Below the pieces are notes generated by a model that saw only the letters and a list, made by a program, of their open reading frames with translations, searched no databases and had not been told where the DNA came from. A DNA stretch of 64,000 bases, taken from Saccharopolyspora flava (GTDB taxonomy: Bacteria; Actinomycetota; Actinomycetes; Mycobacteriales; Pseudonocardiaceae). Position numbers and translations under genes: made by a program. Location: assembly GCF_900116135.1 (NCBI RefSeq), contig NZ_FOZX01000008.1, forward strand, positions 238,164-302,163, written 5' to 3'. Shown in pieces: positions 33,205-41,955 of the stretch. Within the stretch, counting starts at the first letter, position 1; each line of letters begins with the position of its first letter.

Positions 33205-33846
33205 TCACGCCGCCGACTCCCCCAGGTACGGCAACCACAGCGGGTCGGTCTCGGACAGGCCCGCCAGCAACCGCCAGTGCCTGCCGCGCGGGGCCTGCGG
33301 GGCCGTCGGCAACCTCCAGCCCAGCTCAGCGAGGGTCTTGTCGGCCTTGCGGTGGTTGCACTTGGTGCAGCAGGCGACGCAGTTCTCCCACGTGTGCGGC
33401 CCCCCGCGACTGCGCGGCAGAACATGATCTATCGTTTCCGCTCGTGCGCCGCAGTAGACGCACCGGTGGTTGTCCCGGAGCATCAACGCGGCCCGGGTCA
33501 GCGGGACCCGGCCGCGGTACGGCACGCGCACGAAGGTGCTCAGCCTGATCACGGACGGGATCTCGACCTCGGCGCTCGCGGAGTGCAGGGTCATCCCGGC
33601 CGAGTCGCCGTGGACCACCTCGGCCTTGCCGCAGACGACCATCACGATGGCGCGTCGCAGCGGGAGCGCGGTGAGCGGTTCGAAGGTCGTGTTGAGCAGC
33701 AGCACCCGGCGTTTGCGCCACGACGTGGCGTGGCCGGGAGGCCGATCCGGTGGCCCGGAGCCTCGGCTCGTCGGGCACAGCGGGGCTCGCGACGCGAGGC
33801 CGGAGGCCTTCAGCGCCGGTTGTCGGATCGGTTGTCGGTCTGGCAC
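33205..33846 (-). CDS. HNH endonuclease domain protein
   Basis: 213 residues from GTG 33846, which has GGAGGTGG just upstream; TTG 33873 is less likely. The conserved part starts at RVLLLNTTFEPLTALPLRRA. The HNH fold is complete: HRCVYCG, ETIDHVLPRSRGG (DH pair), NCVACCTKCNHRKAD with paired Cys for zinc. Corresponds to mycobacterial Rv2469c in sequence type and position. A role in DNA repair or defence has not been settled for this family. The ~40 N-terminal residues are Pro/Arg-rich and probably disordered. Confidence 0.85.
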   Translation of the reverse strand: MPDRQPIRQPALKASGLASRAPLCPTSRGSGPPDRPPGHATSWRKRRVLLLNTTFEPLTALPLRRAIVMVVCGKAEVVHGDSAGMTLHSASAEVEIPSVIRLSTFVRVPYRGRVPLTRAALMLRDNHRCVYCGARAETIDHVLPRSRGGPHTWENCVACCTKCNHRKADKTLAELGWRLPTAPQAPRGRHWRLLAGLSETDPLWLPYLGESAA

Positions 33847-33938
33847 GCGACCACCTCCACCGGTGTCGGCCAAAGTTCAGCACAGAACCAGGTCCGAACG
33901 CACGTGTGATTCGCCACGCCACGCCGCCGAGAGGACTC

Positions 33939-33959
33939 CACCTGCCGTTCTCGCAGGTG
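33939..33959. other. Perfect 7-bp hairpin upstream of the oligopeptidase gene
   Basis: CACCTGC pairs with GCAGGTG across a 7-nt loop, in the spacer between divergent genes. Function unknown; it could be an operator or leader structure. Confidence 0.35.
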
Positions 33960-34124
33960 AGAGGCCTTCCCCGCGATCACGTCCGCCGTCGTCCGCCTCG
34001 TCGGCGCCACGTTCCCGATTGTCGATCACCGAAGCCGGAACCGCGTTGATCAGCTCGGGTGAATCACCCTCCGAGGTCCGCCGGGCCCCTCCCGCGCCCC
34101 GTCCCGGCACGTATCGTCGCGCTC

Positions 34125-36233
34125 GTGACCGACGTTCAAGCGCACCTGAGCTATCCGACCACCGCCCGCGAGGACATCGTGGAGACCCTCCACGGCCGCG
34201 AGGTGGCCGATCCGTACCGGTGGCTGGAGGACGCCTCCGCGCCGGCGACCGAGGCGTGGTCGGCGGCTCAGGACGAGCTGGCCCGCACCTGGCTGGACGC
34301 GCTGCCGGGCCGCGAGGCGGTGGCCGAGCGGCTGCGCTCGCTGCTGGCGACCGGATCGGTGGGCGCGCCGCTGTGGCGCAGCGGGCGGGCGTTCTTCACC
34401 CGCCGCGAACCCGGCCAGGAGTTCAGCGTGCTGCACGTCCGGGAGGCCGACGGCACCGAGCGGGTGCTGCTCGACGTCACCGAGCTCGACCCGTCCGGGC
34501 TGACCACGCTCGACAGCTGGGTGCCGAGCCTGGAGGGCGACCTGCTCGCCTACCAGATCTCGGTGGGCGGCGACGAGGAGTCGCTGCTGCACGTCATCGA
34601 CGTGGCCACCGGTGAGCTGGTCGAGGGCCCGATCGACCGCTGCCGCTACTCGACGATCTCCTGGCTGCCGGGCGGGCGGGAGTTCTTCTACGTCCGCCGC
34701 CTGCACCCCGATCTGGTGCCCGACGGCGAGGAGCAGTTCCACCGCCGCGTGTGGCGCCACCGGGTGGGCACCGATCCCGAGCAGGACGTGCTGGTGCACG
34801 GCGAGGGCCTGGACCACACCTTCTACTACGGCACGCACGTGTCGCGGGACGGCCGCTGGCTGATCATCGAGGGCAGCATGGGCACCGCCCGCCGCGACTC
34901 GGTGTGGATCGCCGACCTCTCCGACGGCGCCGAGGAACCGGCGCTGCGGCAGATCGTGGACACCACCGACGGCTACCGGGTGGCCGCGTGGGTGGAGCGC
35001 GACGGCCGGATGTACGTGATGACCACCGACACCGCGCCGCGCTGGCGGCTGTGCGTGGCCGACCCGGCCCACCCGGAACCGGAGAACTGGACGGAGCTGA
35101 TCGCCGAGGAACCGGATTCGGTGCTGGAGGCGGTCCGCTACTTCGACGGCGACGACCCGCGGCTGGTGGTGCTGCGCACCCGGCACGCGGTGTCGGAGCT
35201 GGCGCTGCACGACCCGGCCACCGGCGAGCGCGTCGCAGAGATCCCGCTGCCCGGAACGGGCCAGATCACCGCGCTGACCACGGTCGACTCGGCCACCGAG
35301 GGGCACCGCGACCAGCTGTGGATCGGCTGGACCGACTTCGCGACCCCGCCGTGCGTGCACGTCTACGACCGCGGCACCGGCGAGGTGGCGCTGGAGTCGG
35401 CCGCGCCGGGCACCGCCGAGCTGCCGCCGGTGCACACCCGGCAGGTCACCTACCGCTCGGCCGACGGCACCGAGGTGCGGATGTTCGTGCTGGCGCCGGT
35501 CGCCGAGCCGGACCGCCCGCGCCCGGTGTTCCTCACCGGCTACGGCGGCTTCTCGCTGTCCCGCGAGCCCGGCTACATGCCGTCGGCGCTGGCCTGGGTG
35601 GCGGCGGGCGGCGTGTGGGCGCTGCCGTCGCTGCGCGGCGGCGGCGAGGAGGGCGAGGAGTGGCACGTCGCCGGGATGCGCGAGCAGAAGCAGCACACCT
35701 TCGACGACTTCCACGCCGCCGCCGAGCACTTGATCGAGGTGGGCTGGACGACCTCGGAACAGCTGGCGATCTCGGGCGGCTCCAACGGCGGTCTGCTGGT
35801 GGGCGCGGCGCTGACGCAGCGGCCGGGGCTGTACCGGGCGGTGGTGTGCTCGGCTCCGCTGCTGGACATGGTGCGCTACGAGCGGTTCCTGCTGGGCCGG
35901 ACGTGGAACGACGAGTACGGCACGGCCGACGATCCGGAGGAGCTCGGCTGGCTGCTGTCCTACTCGCCGTACCACAACGTGACGGAGAACACGGACTACC
36001 CGTCGGTGCTGTTCACGGTCTTCGAGTCGGATTCGCGGGTGGACCCGAATCACGCGCGCAAGATGTGCGCCGCGCTGCAGCACGCCACTGGATCCGATCC
36101 GGACAAACGGCCTATTCTGATCCGCCGCGAGACCGAGGTGGGGCACGCGGCGCGCTCGGTGTCCCGTACCGTGGGGTTGACGACCGACCAGCTCGTCTTC
36201 CTCGCGGAAGCGACCGGCCTCGCTTGGGACTGA
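34125..36233 (+). CDS. Prolyl oligopeptidase (S9A serine peptidase)
   Basis: 702 residues from GTG 34125, in frame with an upstream extension that lacks conserved sequence. An N-terminal propeller (DPYRWLEDASAPATEAW is typical for its start) gates a C-terminal alpha/beta hydrolase. The nucleophile is Ser553 in SGGSNGGLL, with Asp in SRVDPNHA and His in EVGHAA. It cleaves short peptides after Pro; lack of a signal peptide indicates a cytoplasmic enzyme. Length is normal. Confidence 0.92.
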   Translation: MTDVQAHLSYPTTAREDIVETLHGREVADPYRWLEDASAPATEAWSAAQDELARTWLDALPGREAVAERLRSLLATGSVGAPLWRSGRAFFTRREPGQEFSVLHVREADGTERVLLDVTELDPSGLTTLDSWVPSLEGDLLAYQISVGGDEESLLHVIDVATGELVEGPIDRCRYSTISWLPGGREFFYVRRLHPDLVPDGEEQFHRRVWRHRVGTDPEQDVLVHGEGLDHTFYYGTHVSRDGRWLIIEGSMGTARRDSVWIADLSDGAEEPALRQIVDTTDGYRVAAWVERDGRMYVMTTDTAPRWRLCVADPAHPEPENWTELIAEEPDSVLEAVRYFDGDDPRLVVLRTRHAVSELALHDPATGERVAEIPLPGTGQITALTTVDSATEGHRDQLWIGWTDFATPPCVHVYDRGTGEVALESAAPGTAELPPVHTRQVTYRSADGTEVRMFVLAPVAEPDRPRPVFLTGYGGFSLSREPGYMPSALAWVAAGGVWALPSLRGGGEEGEEWHVAGMREQKQHTFDDFHAAAEHLIEVGWTTSEQLAISGGSNGGLLVGAALTQRPGLYRAVVCSAPLLDMVRYERFLLGRTWNDEYGTADDPEELGWLLSYSPYHNVTENTDYPSVLFTVFESDSRVDPNHARKMCAALQHATGSDPDKRPILIRRETEVGHAARSVSRTVGLTTDQLVFLAEATGLAWD

Positions 36234-36367
36234 GCCCCGAACTCGGTTCCGGCCGACCGGTTTTCGATCGTCGTGCGCTGCGGGGCGCGCACGAAGTTCG
36301 GGCAGGCCGGTGGTCGCGCGTTGCCGCGCACCCGTAGCACGACAGCACGTGGAGATCCCCCGAACCC

Positions 36368-37351
36368 ATGAACCTGCCGCTTTTATCCCAGCCGCCGACG
36401 TGCGGTGAATCCGAGCTCTGGTGCCAGGCGGTTTACGACTGGACACAGAACGCGTGGCTGGCCGGCTACGCCGACCTGCTCATCGCCAAGCCGTTGCAGA
36501 TCCTGCTGGTGCTGGTGATCGCCTTCGTGGTGCGGTGGCTGCTGCACCGGATGATCAACCGCCTGACGCAGGGCAACGGCAAGCCCCCGAAGCTGCTGGC
36601 CCCGCTGCGCGAGCGGCGCGGTGACAGCCTCACCAGCGAGCTGCTGACCGAGCGCCGCAGGCAGCGGGCCAAGACGATCGGCTCGGTGCTGAAGTCGCTC
36701 GTCTCGTTCGTGATCTACGGCCTGGCCGCGATCTACGTCCTGCAGGTGCTGGGCGTGCAGATCGCCCCGGTGCTGGCCTCGGCCGGTGTGCTGGGCGTCG
36801 CGGTCGCCTTCGGCGCCCAGAACCTGGTGCGGGACTTCCTGTCCGGCATGTTCATGATGGTCGAGGACCAGTACGGCGTCGGTGACTCCGTCGACCTCGG
36901 CGAGGCCGTGGGCAGCGTCGAGGCGGTGGGCCTGCGGGTCACCACGCTGCGCGACATCAACGGCACCGTCTGGTACGTCCGCAACGGCGAGATCCTGCGG
37001 GTCGGCAACTCCTCGCAGGGCTTCGCGGTCGCGGTCGTGGACTTCCCGATCTCGCACTCCTCCGACGTGGAGAAGGCCATCGAGGTCGCGGGCAAGGTCG
37101 CCACGGACGCCACCGAGCGCGAGCCGCTGTCCAAGGACGTGCTGGAGCCCCCGCAGATGCTGGGCGTCGACCAGATCACCGCCGACACGGTCACGCTCCG
37201 CCTCACCGTCAAGGTCCGCCCGGGCCGCCAGTGGGCGGTGCAGCGCAGGCTGCGGGTCGAGATCAAGCGAGCCTACGACGACTCGGCGATCGAACCCCCG
37301 TACCCGCACGGCCGACCACTCCCCCCGAGCACGGTCTCCACGACCAGCTGA
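36368..37351 (+). CDS. Small-conductance mechanosensitive channel (MscS family)
   Basis: 327 residues. Three membrane helices (about 40-60, 108-128 and 135-160); the pore helix with VLASAGVLGVAVAFGAQNLVRDFLSG (about 135-160) shows the Ala/Gly packing of MscS TM3. The beta domain follows (EDQYGVGDSVDLGEAVGSVEAVGLR, VRNGEILRVGNSS). Opens on membrane tension to release solutes during hypo-osmotic shock. A structured repeat (37431) follows the gene. Confidence 0.9.
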   Translation: MNLPLLSQPPTCGESELWCQAVYDWTQNAWLAGYADLLIAKPLQILLVLVIAFVVRWLLHRMINRLTQGNGKPPKLLAPLRERRGDSLTSELLTERRRQRAKTIGSVLKSLVSFVIYGLAAIYVLQVLGVQIAPVLASAGVLGVAVAFGAQNLVRDFLSGMFMMVEDQYGVGDSVDLGEAVGSVEAVGLRVTTLRDINGTVWYVRNGEILRVGNSSQGFAVAVVDFPISHSSDVEKAIEVAGKVATDATEREPLSKDVLEPPQMLGVDQITADTVTLRLTVKVRPGRQWAVQRRLRVEIKRAYDDSAIEPPYPHGRPLPPSTVSTTS

Positions 37352-37430
37352 CCAGCAGGGATCCCCCGAGCCGAACCACCAGGCCGGGGGATCCCGTATT
37401 AGTAGCGACAGCACGAGCACCAACAGCAGC

Positions 37431-37615
37431 ACGTCAGGCAACCGGCGAAGCCGGTTCCTCTTTCACCACCTGAGCAACCGGCACCGCCGCGGGTTCTCAG
37501 ACGTCTTCTGGGGAGGACAGCCGACGTGTCGTGTATTGGCATACATAAGCCTCGGATCCCGGAGCCAGAAGGCGTCTGAGGTTCCGCTACCCGCACCGCC
37601 AAGCAGGGTGACCAC
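37431..37615 (+). ncRNA. Putative structured element with covarying stem, copy 1
   Basis: Aligns with 51418-51606. From 5' to 3': hairpin ACCGGC-GAA-GCCGGT (37441-37455); outer stem GCGGGT (37488-37493) with ACCCGC (37589-37594); a 12-bp inner stem 37498-37509 with 37567-37578 (one G-U pair); and inside it a hairpin GTGTAT-TGGC-ATACAT and a bulged hairpin CTCGG...CCGGAG. Six of the twelve inner-stem pairs differ between the copies while pairing is kept. Lies in the 355-bp spacer before glbO. The strand is assigned from alignment only; it could instead act as DNA. It matches no riboswitch class I know. Confidence 0.6.
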
Positions 37616-37706
37616 GGAGTCGTGTCAGTAGAAGCGAGCAGGCACGCACAGCACCTGACCGACCACTGAAACCGCCGCCCCGACCGAACCTGAGAGGATG
37701 GAACAC

Positions 37707-38090
37707 GTGACTTCCGTGGAGAGTTTCTACGAGCAGGTCGGCGGCGAACCCACCTTCCACCGCATCGTGTCCCGCTTCTACGAAGAGGTGGCCAAGGACG
37801 AGCTGCTGCGCCCGCTCTACCCCGAGGAAGACCTGGGGCCTGCCGAGGAGCGGCTGCGGCTGTTCCTGATGCAGTACTGGGGCGGCCCGCACACCTACTC
37901 CGACCAGCGCGGGCATCCTCGGCTTCGGATGCGGCACGCGCCGTTCAAGGTCGGCCCGGCCGAGCGGGACGCCTGGCTGCGCTGCATGCGGCTGGCCGTC
38001 GACGAGGCCGGCTTGAAGCCTCAGCACCGCGACCAGCTCTGGCAGTACTTGGAGATGGCCGCCAACAGCATGATGAACTCGTGGTTCTGA
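37707..38090 (+). CDS. glbO: Group II truncated haemoglobin
   Basis: 127 residues from GTG 37707 (GAGAGG upstream; ATG 37698 overlaps that site). Typical Glb[45 protein letters not shown], and [13 protein letters not shown] with the proximal His. The TyrCD1/TrpG8 region YWGG...WLRCM is present. Binds O2 and is thought to support respiration or detoxify oxidants. Length matches the mycobacterial protein; the amylase-like gene follows as in mycobacteria. Confidence 0.93.
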   Translation: MTSVESFYEQVGGEPTFHRIVSRFYEEVAKDELLRPLYPEEDLGPAEERLRLFLMQYWGGPHTYSDQRGHPRLRMRHAPFKVGPAERDAWLRCMRLAVDEAGLKPQHRDQLWQYLEMAANSMMNSWF

Positions 38091-38125
38091 CCGGCGGACC
38101 CGATCTAGGAGCGAAGGACCTGGTG

Positions 38126-39187
38126 ATGCGGCAGGTGGGCACTCAGGACTACCCCGGTGAGAGGCCGTGGTGGTTCGACGCGGTGTGCTACCAGATCGAC
38201 GTCGGCGCGTTCGCCGACGCCGACGGTGACGGGGTCGGCGACCTCGACGGGATTTGCAGCAGGCTCGGTTATCTGGAGCTGCTGGGCGTCGACGTGATCG
38301 TGCTGGCCGGCATCGCCGGTTCCGATCCGGCTTCTCCGTCGTTGGCGAGACTGCTGACGGAGGCGCACGACAACGGGCTGCGGGTGCTGATGGCGATGGA
38401 CGTGGATCCGGCGCGCGCCGATCCGGGTCCGGTGCTGCGGCCGTGGCTGGATCAGGGCGTGGACGGGTTCCACCTGGCTCCGCGCAACGATCCGGCGGAC
38501 GCGGTGGCCTCGGTGGTGGCGGAGTACCCGGATCGGATCGTGATCGGCAGCGGGACGGGCAGCTGGCAGCTGCTGTTCGGCCTGGACCTGGCGGTGGCGG
38601 GGTTCTCGGCGGAACCGGTGCGCAAGGCGATCACGACGGTGCTGGACTCGGCCGGGCCGCGCCCGGCGTGGGCGATGGCGAGCCGGGACAGCACGCGCAT
38701 CCGCGATCACGCGGCGTTGACGCCGGTGCGGGCGATGGCGCTGGTGCAGCTGGCGCTGCCGGGGGCGGTGTGCCTGCGGCACGGCGAGGAGCTGGGGCTG
38801 CCGGGCACGGAGCGGATCCGGATGCCGTGGGAGGGCCTGATGCGGCCCTTCGGGTTCTCGACGGCGCGGGCGGACTGGTCGTCCATCCCGCACGACTGGG
38901 TGCACTTCACGGTCGAGGCGCAGCTGGAGGACGAGGAGTCGACGCTGTCGCTGTACCGGCACGCGCTGGAGATGCGCGCGTCGCATCCGGCGTTCACCGG
39001 TGACGAGGTGGAGTGGTTCGGGGCGCCGGAGGACTGCTTCGCGTTCCGCCGGGTCGGCAGCAGCCTGATCTGCGCGTTGAACACCTCGGCGGAGCCGGTG
39101 CCGCTGCCTCCGGGCGAGGTGCTGCTGAGCTCGCGGCCGCTGGTGGAGGGCGAGTTGCCGCCGGGCAACGCCGCGTGGCTGGTGTGA
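38126..39187 (+). CDS. Degenerate GH13 (alpha-amylase-like) protein, probably non-catalytic
   Basis: 353 residues versus about 530 for a complete alpha-glucosidase. The barrel start is clear (WWFDAVCYQIDVGAFADADG DGVGDLDGI, about 16-42). Catalytic regions have lost their acids: the usual GFRLD (nucleophile Asp) is GFHLA (about 114-118), the acid/base segment reads DRIVIGSGTG without Glu, and the usual NHD is SRD. The position after glbO equals that of aglA in mycobacteria, so this seems an orthologue that lost activity and may bind glycans or have a structural role. Confidence 0.75.
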   Translation: MRQVGTQDYPGERPWWFDAVCYQIDVGAFADADGDGVGDLDGICSRLGYLELLGVDVIVLAGIAGSDPASPSLARLLTEAHDNGLRVLMAMDVDPARADPGPVLRPWLDQGVDGFHLAPRNDPADAVASVVAEYPDRIVIGSGTGSWQLLFGLDLAVAGFSAEPVRKAITTVLDSAGPRPAWAMASRDSTRIRDHAALTPVRAMALVQLALPGAVCLRHGEELGLPGTERIRMPWEGLMRPFGFSTARADWSSIPHDWVHFTVEAQLEDEESTLSLYRHALEMRASHPAFTGDEVEWFGAPEDCFAFRRVGSSLICALNTSAEPVPLPPGEVLLSSRPLVEGELPPGNAAWLV

Positions 39188-39276
39188 GCGGGGCCTCGCG
39201 GGCCCGGGCAGGTGCGGGGGCGTCGGCAAGCGGTCGGTAGATTTCCGGTCGGAGTCCCCGAGATCACCTGGATGTC

Positions 39277-40575
39277 ATGACTGCGGTTGCGCCCGAACGG
39301 AGTTCACGCCGGGCGCACGCACCTACCTCCGGGAAGGCGTCGCGGCTGGTGGGCGTGGACGTGGCCCGCTTCGTGGCCGTGTTCGGCATGTTCTGCATCC
39401 ACTTCGGGGTGCCGTTCACCACCGGGTTGCCGGAGGCGTTGACGGCGCAGTTCTTCAGCGGTCGTTCGACGGCGCTGTTCACGCTGCTGGCCGGGGTGTC
39501 GCTGGCGCTGATGACGGGGCGCGCGACGCCGCCGTCGGGCCGGGCGCTGCGGGACGCGCGACTGCGGGTGGCGGTGCGGGCGCTGGCGCTGCTGGTGCTC
39601 GGTCTGGCGCTGGCGAAGGCCACCGAGGCGACCGGGTTCCTGCTGACGGTGATCATCCCGTTCTACGGCCTGTACTTCCTGCTGGCGGTGCCGTTCCTGC
39701 GGTTGCGGGCGCGGGGGCTGGTCGTCGCGGCGGTGGTGAGCGCGGCGGTGGGCCCGCAGCTGTCGTTCGTGCTGCGCGGCTGGATCGCGGCGGACACCCC
39801 GATGGCGGGTCTGGTGTCGCTGGTCAACAGCGTCGACCCGGGGCACCTGCTGGCCGACGAGGGCCTGTTCGACCTGCTGCTGCTCGGGTTCTACCCGGCC
39901 GCGTCCTACCTGCCGCTGGTGCTGGCGGGCCTGGCCGTGGGCCGGATGGATCTGACGTCGCGGCGGCTGCGGTTGCGGCTGGGCCTGGTGGGGCTGGCGC
40001 TGTCGATGGTGGGCTACCAGGTGTCGTTCCTGCTGGTGCCGGTCGGCCCGCCTGCGCCGGTGGAGGGCACGATCCCGGTCGGGCACCCGGAGTGGCTGCT
40101 GGCGGCCAACGCGCACAGCGGGACGTCGTTCGAGCTGCTGGGCTCCGGCGGGATCGCGCTGGTCATCCTGGCGCTGTGCTTGGAGCTGGCGGACCGGACG
40201 GGCCGCGCGCTGACCCCGCTGGCCAAGGCGGGGTCGATGGCGCTGACGCTGTACGCGGCGCACGCGCTGGCGCTGACCTGGCAGATCGTCACGGGCGGCT
40301 GGCCGCTGAGCGGGGTGCCGGAGGACCTGGCGCACCTGGCGAGCTTGGGCCCGGCGCTGCCGGACGACCCGAACCTGCCGTGGTTCCCGCGCGACGGTCA
40401 CGAGCCGACGGGGCTGACGGCGTTCGTGAACACCTTCATGCCGGAGGTGTTCCTGATCTTCACCTTCGCGTTCACCTACACCTGGCGCCGCTTCTTCCGC
40501 CGCGGCCCACTGGAGGCCCTGGTCAGCGACATCGTCCGAACGGTCACCAACCGACACCCAAAACCCACCCCCTAA
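39277..40575 (+). CDS. Polytopic membrane protein (DUF418/HGSNAT-like acyltransferase)
   Basis: 432 residues with about ten membrane helices. The N-terminal RLVGVDVARFVAVFGMFCIHFGV and FFSGRSTALFTLLAGVSLAL are typical of the DUF1624/HGSNAT-like entry to the fold; the C-terminal part with TLYAAHALALTW resembles DUF418. Related proteins move acyl groups across the membrane to sugars, but the substrate here is unknown. Starts 89 bp after the amylase-like gene. Confidence 0.75.
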   Translation: MTAVAPERSSRRAHAPTSGKASRLVGVDVARFVAVFGMFCIHFGVPFTTGLPEALTAQFFSGRSTALFTLLAGVSLALMTGRATPPSGRALRDARLRVAVRALALLVLGLALAKATEATGFLLTVIIPFYGLYFLLAVPFLRLRARGLVVAAVVSAAVGPQLSFVLRGWIAADTPMAGLVSLVNSVDPGHLLADEGLFDLLLLGFYPAASYLPLVLAGLAVGRMDLTSRRLRLRLGLVGLALSMVGYQVSFLLVPVGPPAPVEGTIPVGHPEWLLAANAHSGTSFELLGSGGIALVILALCLELADRTGRALTPLAKAGSMALTLYAAHALALTWQIVTGGWPLSGVPEDLAHLASLGPALPDDPNLPWFPRDGHEPTGLTAFVNTFMPEVFLIFTFAFTYTWRRFFRRGPLEALVSDIVRTVTNRHPKPTP

Positions 40576-40617
40576 CCGGACCCCTCCCCCGTTCACGGCC
40601 CAACCCATCCACAACAC

Positions 40618-40820
40618 GGATTACCGCAGTAATCCGGACCCCGATTACCGCCGGAATCCGTCCACGACACGGATTACCGCCGTAATCGGGTTCCCGAATA
40701 CCGCCGGAATCCGTCTACCACACGGATTACTGCCGTAATCGGGTCCCCGAATACCGCCGGAATCCGTCTACCACACGGAATACCGCCGTAATCCGTACAC
40801 CGAAAACCGCCGGAATCCGG
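40618..40820. repeat. Array of about eight short palindromic repeats
   Basis: Units of about 20 bp alternate between CGGATTACCGCCGTAATC and CGAATACCGCCGGAATCCG with short spacers (GTCTACCACA). Most units are themselves palindromic, and neighbours can pair with each other. The array fills the spacer between two convergent genes and could terminate both transcripts. Spacers are repetitive, so it is not a CRISPR array. Confidence 0.8.
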
Positions 40821-40836
40821 GGGTTTGGGGGTGGGG

Positions 40837-41478
40837 TCAGAGGAGGAGGGGTAGGAGGGCGTGGCGGCGGCGGACCACTGCGCCGTAGCGGGAGTCGAGG
40901 CGGAGCCAGGAGTCGGTGGCGCTGACCCGGACGATCTCCTCGTCGGCCGGGGACTTCACCAGGAAGCCCATGCCGGAGAGCACGAACAGGCAGCGCAGCG
41001 GCACCTTCACGTCGTAGCCGGAGCCCTGGACGGTGAAGACCTCCTGGTCCAGCAGCGACGCCGGGGGCGTGCCCTTGGGACCGACGTTCTCCTTGGCGAC
41101 GTCGATGCCGCGCTCGGCGACCTCCCCGACCAGCGAGGCCGGGAGGTCGTCGACGCGCTTCCAGCCGGTCGCCGGGGGCAGTTCCGAGCGCCACAGGAGG
41201 TCCTTCGGCGCGCCCGGGTCCATCACGTCGCCGCCGGCGACGGTGAGCGTGGCCAGCAGCTCGTTGCCGGAGATCGTCAGGTCGGACGGCTCGACGGAGC
41301 CCTCCACCGCGCGGGTGGACAGCGCGTCGAACGGGGTGGCGGCCCAGACGTCCATCCGGTCGGTGCCGGGCCGGTTGCGCATCCGGACCATCGTCTGCGA
41401 GTCGAGCCGGACCGCGCGGGCCACGAAGGCGCCCAGGTCGTCGCGCTCGACCCGGTCGGGCATGCGGAGCTCAGGCAC
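40837..41478 (-). CDS. Conserved actinobacterial protein of unknown function
   Basis: 213 residues from GTG 41478 (GGAG 7 nt upstream), overlapping the thioesterase stop by 8 bp; ATG 41463 is the alternative. Soluble and mixed alpha/beta, with FVARAVRLDSQTMVRMR and LDQEVFTVQGSGYDVKVPLR. By position next to the thioesterase and gdh it corresponds to mycobacterial Rv2474c. No functional domain recognised. Confidence 0.75.
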   Translation of the reverse strand: MPELRMPDRVERDDLGAFVARAVRLDSQTMVRMRNRPGTDRMDVWAATPFDALSTRAVEGSVEPSDLTISGNELLATLTVAGGDVMDPGAPKDLLWRSELPPATGWKRVDDLPASLVGEVAERGIDVAKENVGPKGTPPASLLDQEVFTVQGSGYDVKVPLRCLFVLSGMGFLVKSPADEEIVRVSATDSWLRLDSRYGAVVRRRHALLPLLL

Positions 41479-41893
41479 GGTGCGACTCCAGGTGCTCGGC
41501 CCGCCACTCGGACAGGAAGTCGCGCTCCTCGGTGGTGAGCCTGCGGGGCCGCCCGGCGCTCAGGTCGTAGGGCACCATCAGGGTTTCCGCGGTGCACACG
41601 GCTTCCCGGGCGAACGCGGTGTAGTCGATGACGAACGAGGCGGCCTTGAGGTCGCGCACCGACATCTGGACCTGCAACGAGCGGGACTCGTACATCAGCG
41701 GCGAGTGGTAGTCGATGACGACGCGCGCCACCACCATGCCCTCGGCCATGCCCGCGACGCCCCGCTTCTCGGCCTCGGTGAACAGCAGGTCGGCCCGTGC
41801 CTCCTCCAGCAACGTGATCGTCCTGGCGTGGTTGACGTGGCCGAACGCATCCATGTCGGACCAGCGCAGGGCCACCTCTGAGATGAAGGGCAC
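41471..41893 (-). CDS. Hotdog-fold acyl-CoA thioesterase (4HBT family)
   Basis: 140 residues from GTG 41893 with AGGAAA upstream. The 4HBT motif RWSDMDAFGHVNHARTITLLEEAR (spread over about 8-31) contains the catalytic Asp. Hydrolyses acyl-CoA thioesters; chain preference unknown. Sits between gdh and the conserved hypothetical gene, matching mycobacterial Rv2475c. Confidence 0.85.
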   Translation of the reverse strand: MPFISEVALRWSDMDAFGHVNHARTITLLEEARADLLFTEAEKRGVAGMAEGMVVARVVIDYHSPLMYESRSLQVQMSVRDLKAASFVIDYTAFAREAVCTAETLMVPYDLSAGRPRRLTTEERDFLSEWRAEHLESHRA

Positions 41894-41955
41894 GGGTTTC
41901 CTTTCCGCTGTCGGGGGTGGGGGGCGTCCTCGCGAGGACGCCCCCCACCCCGGGT

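Noticed and set aside
37431..37615. Known riboswitch (c-di-AMP, cobalamin, TPP or M-box)
   Set aside because: The conserved cores of those classes, as I recall them, are absent on both strands. Peptide similarity between the copies in one frame follows from DNA identity and is broken by indels.
40618..40820. CRISPR array
   Set aside because: The spacers are themselves repeated, the units are only about 20 bp and alternate in type, and no cas genes are present.
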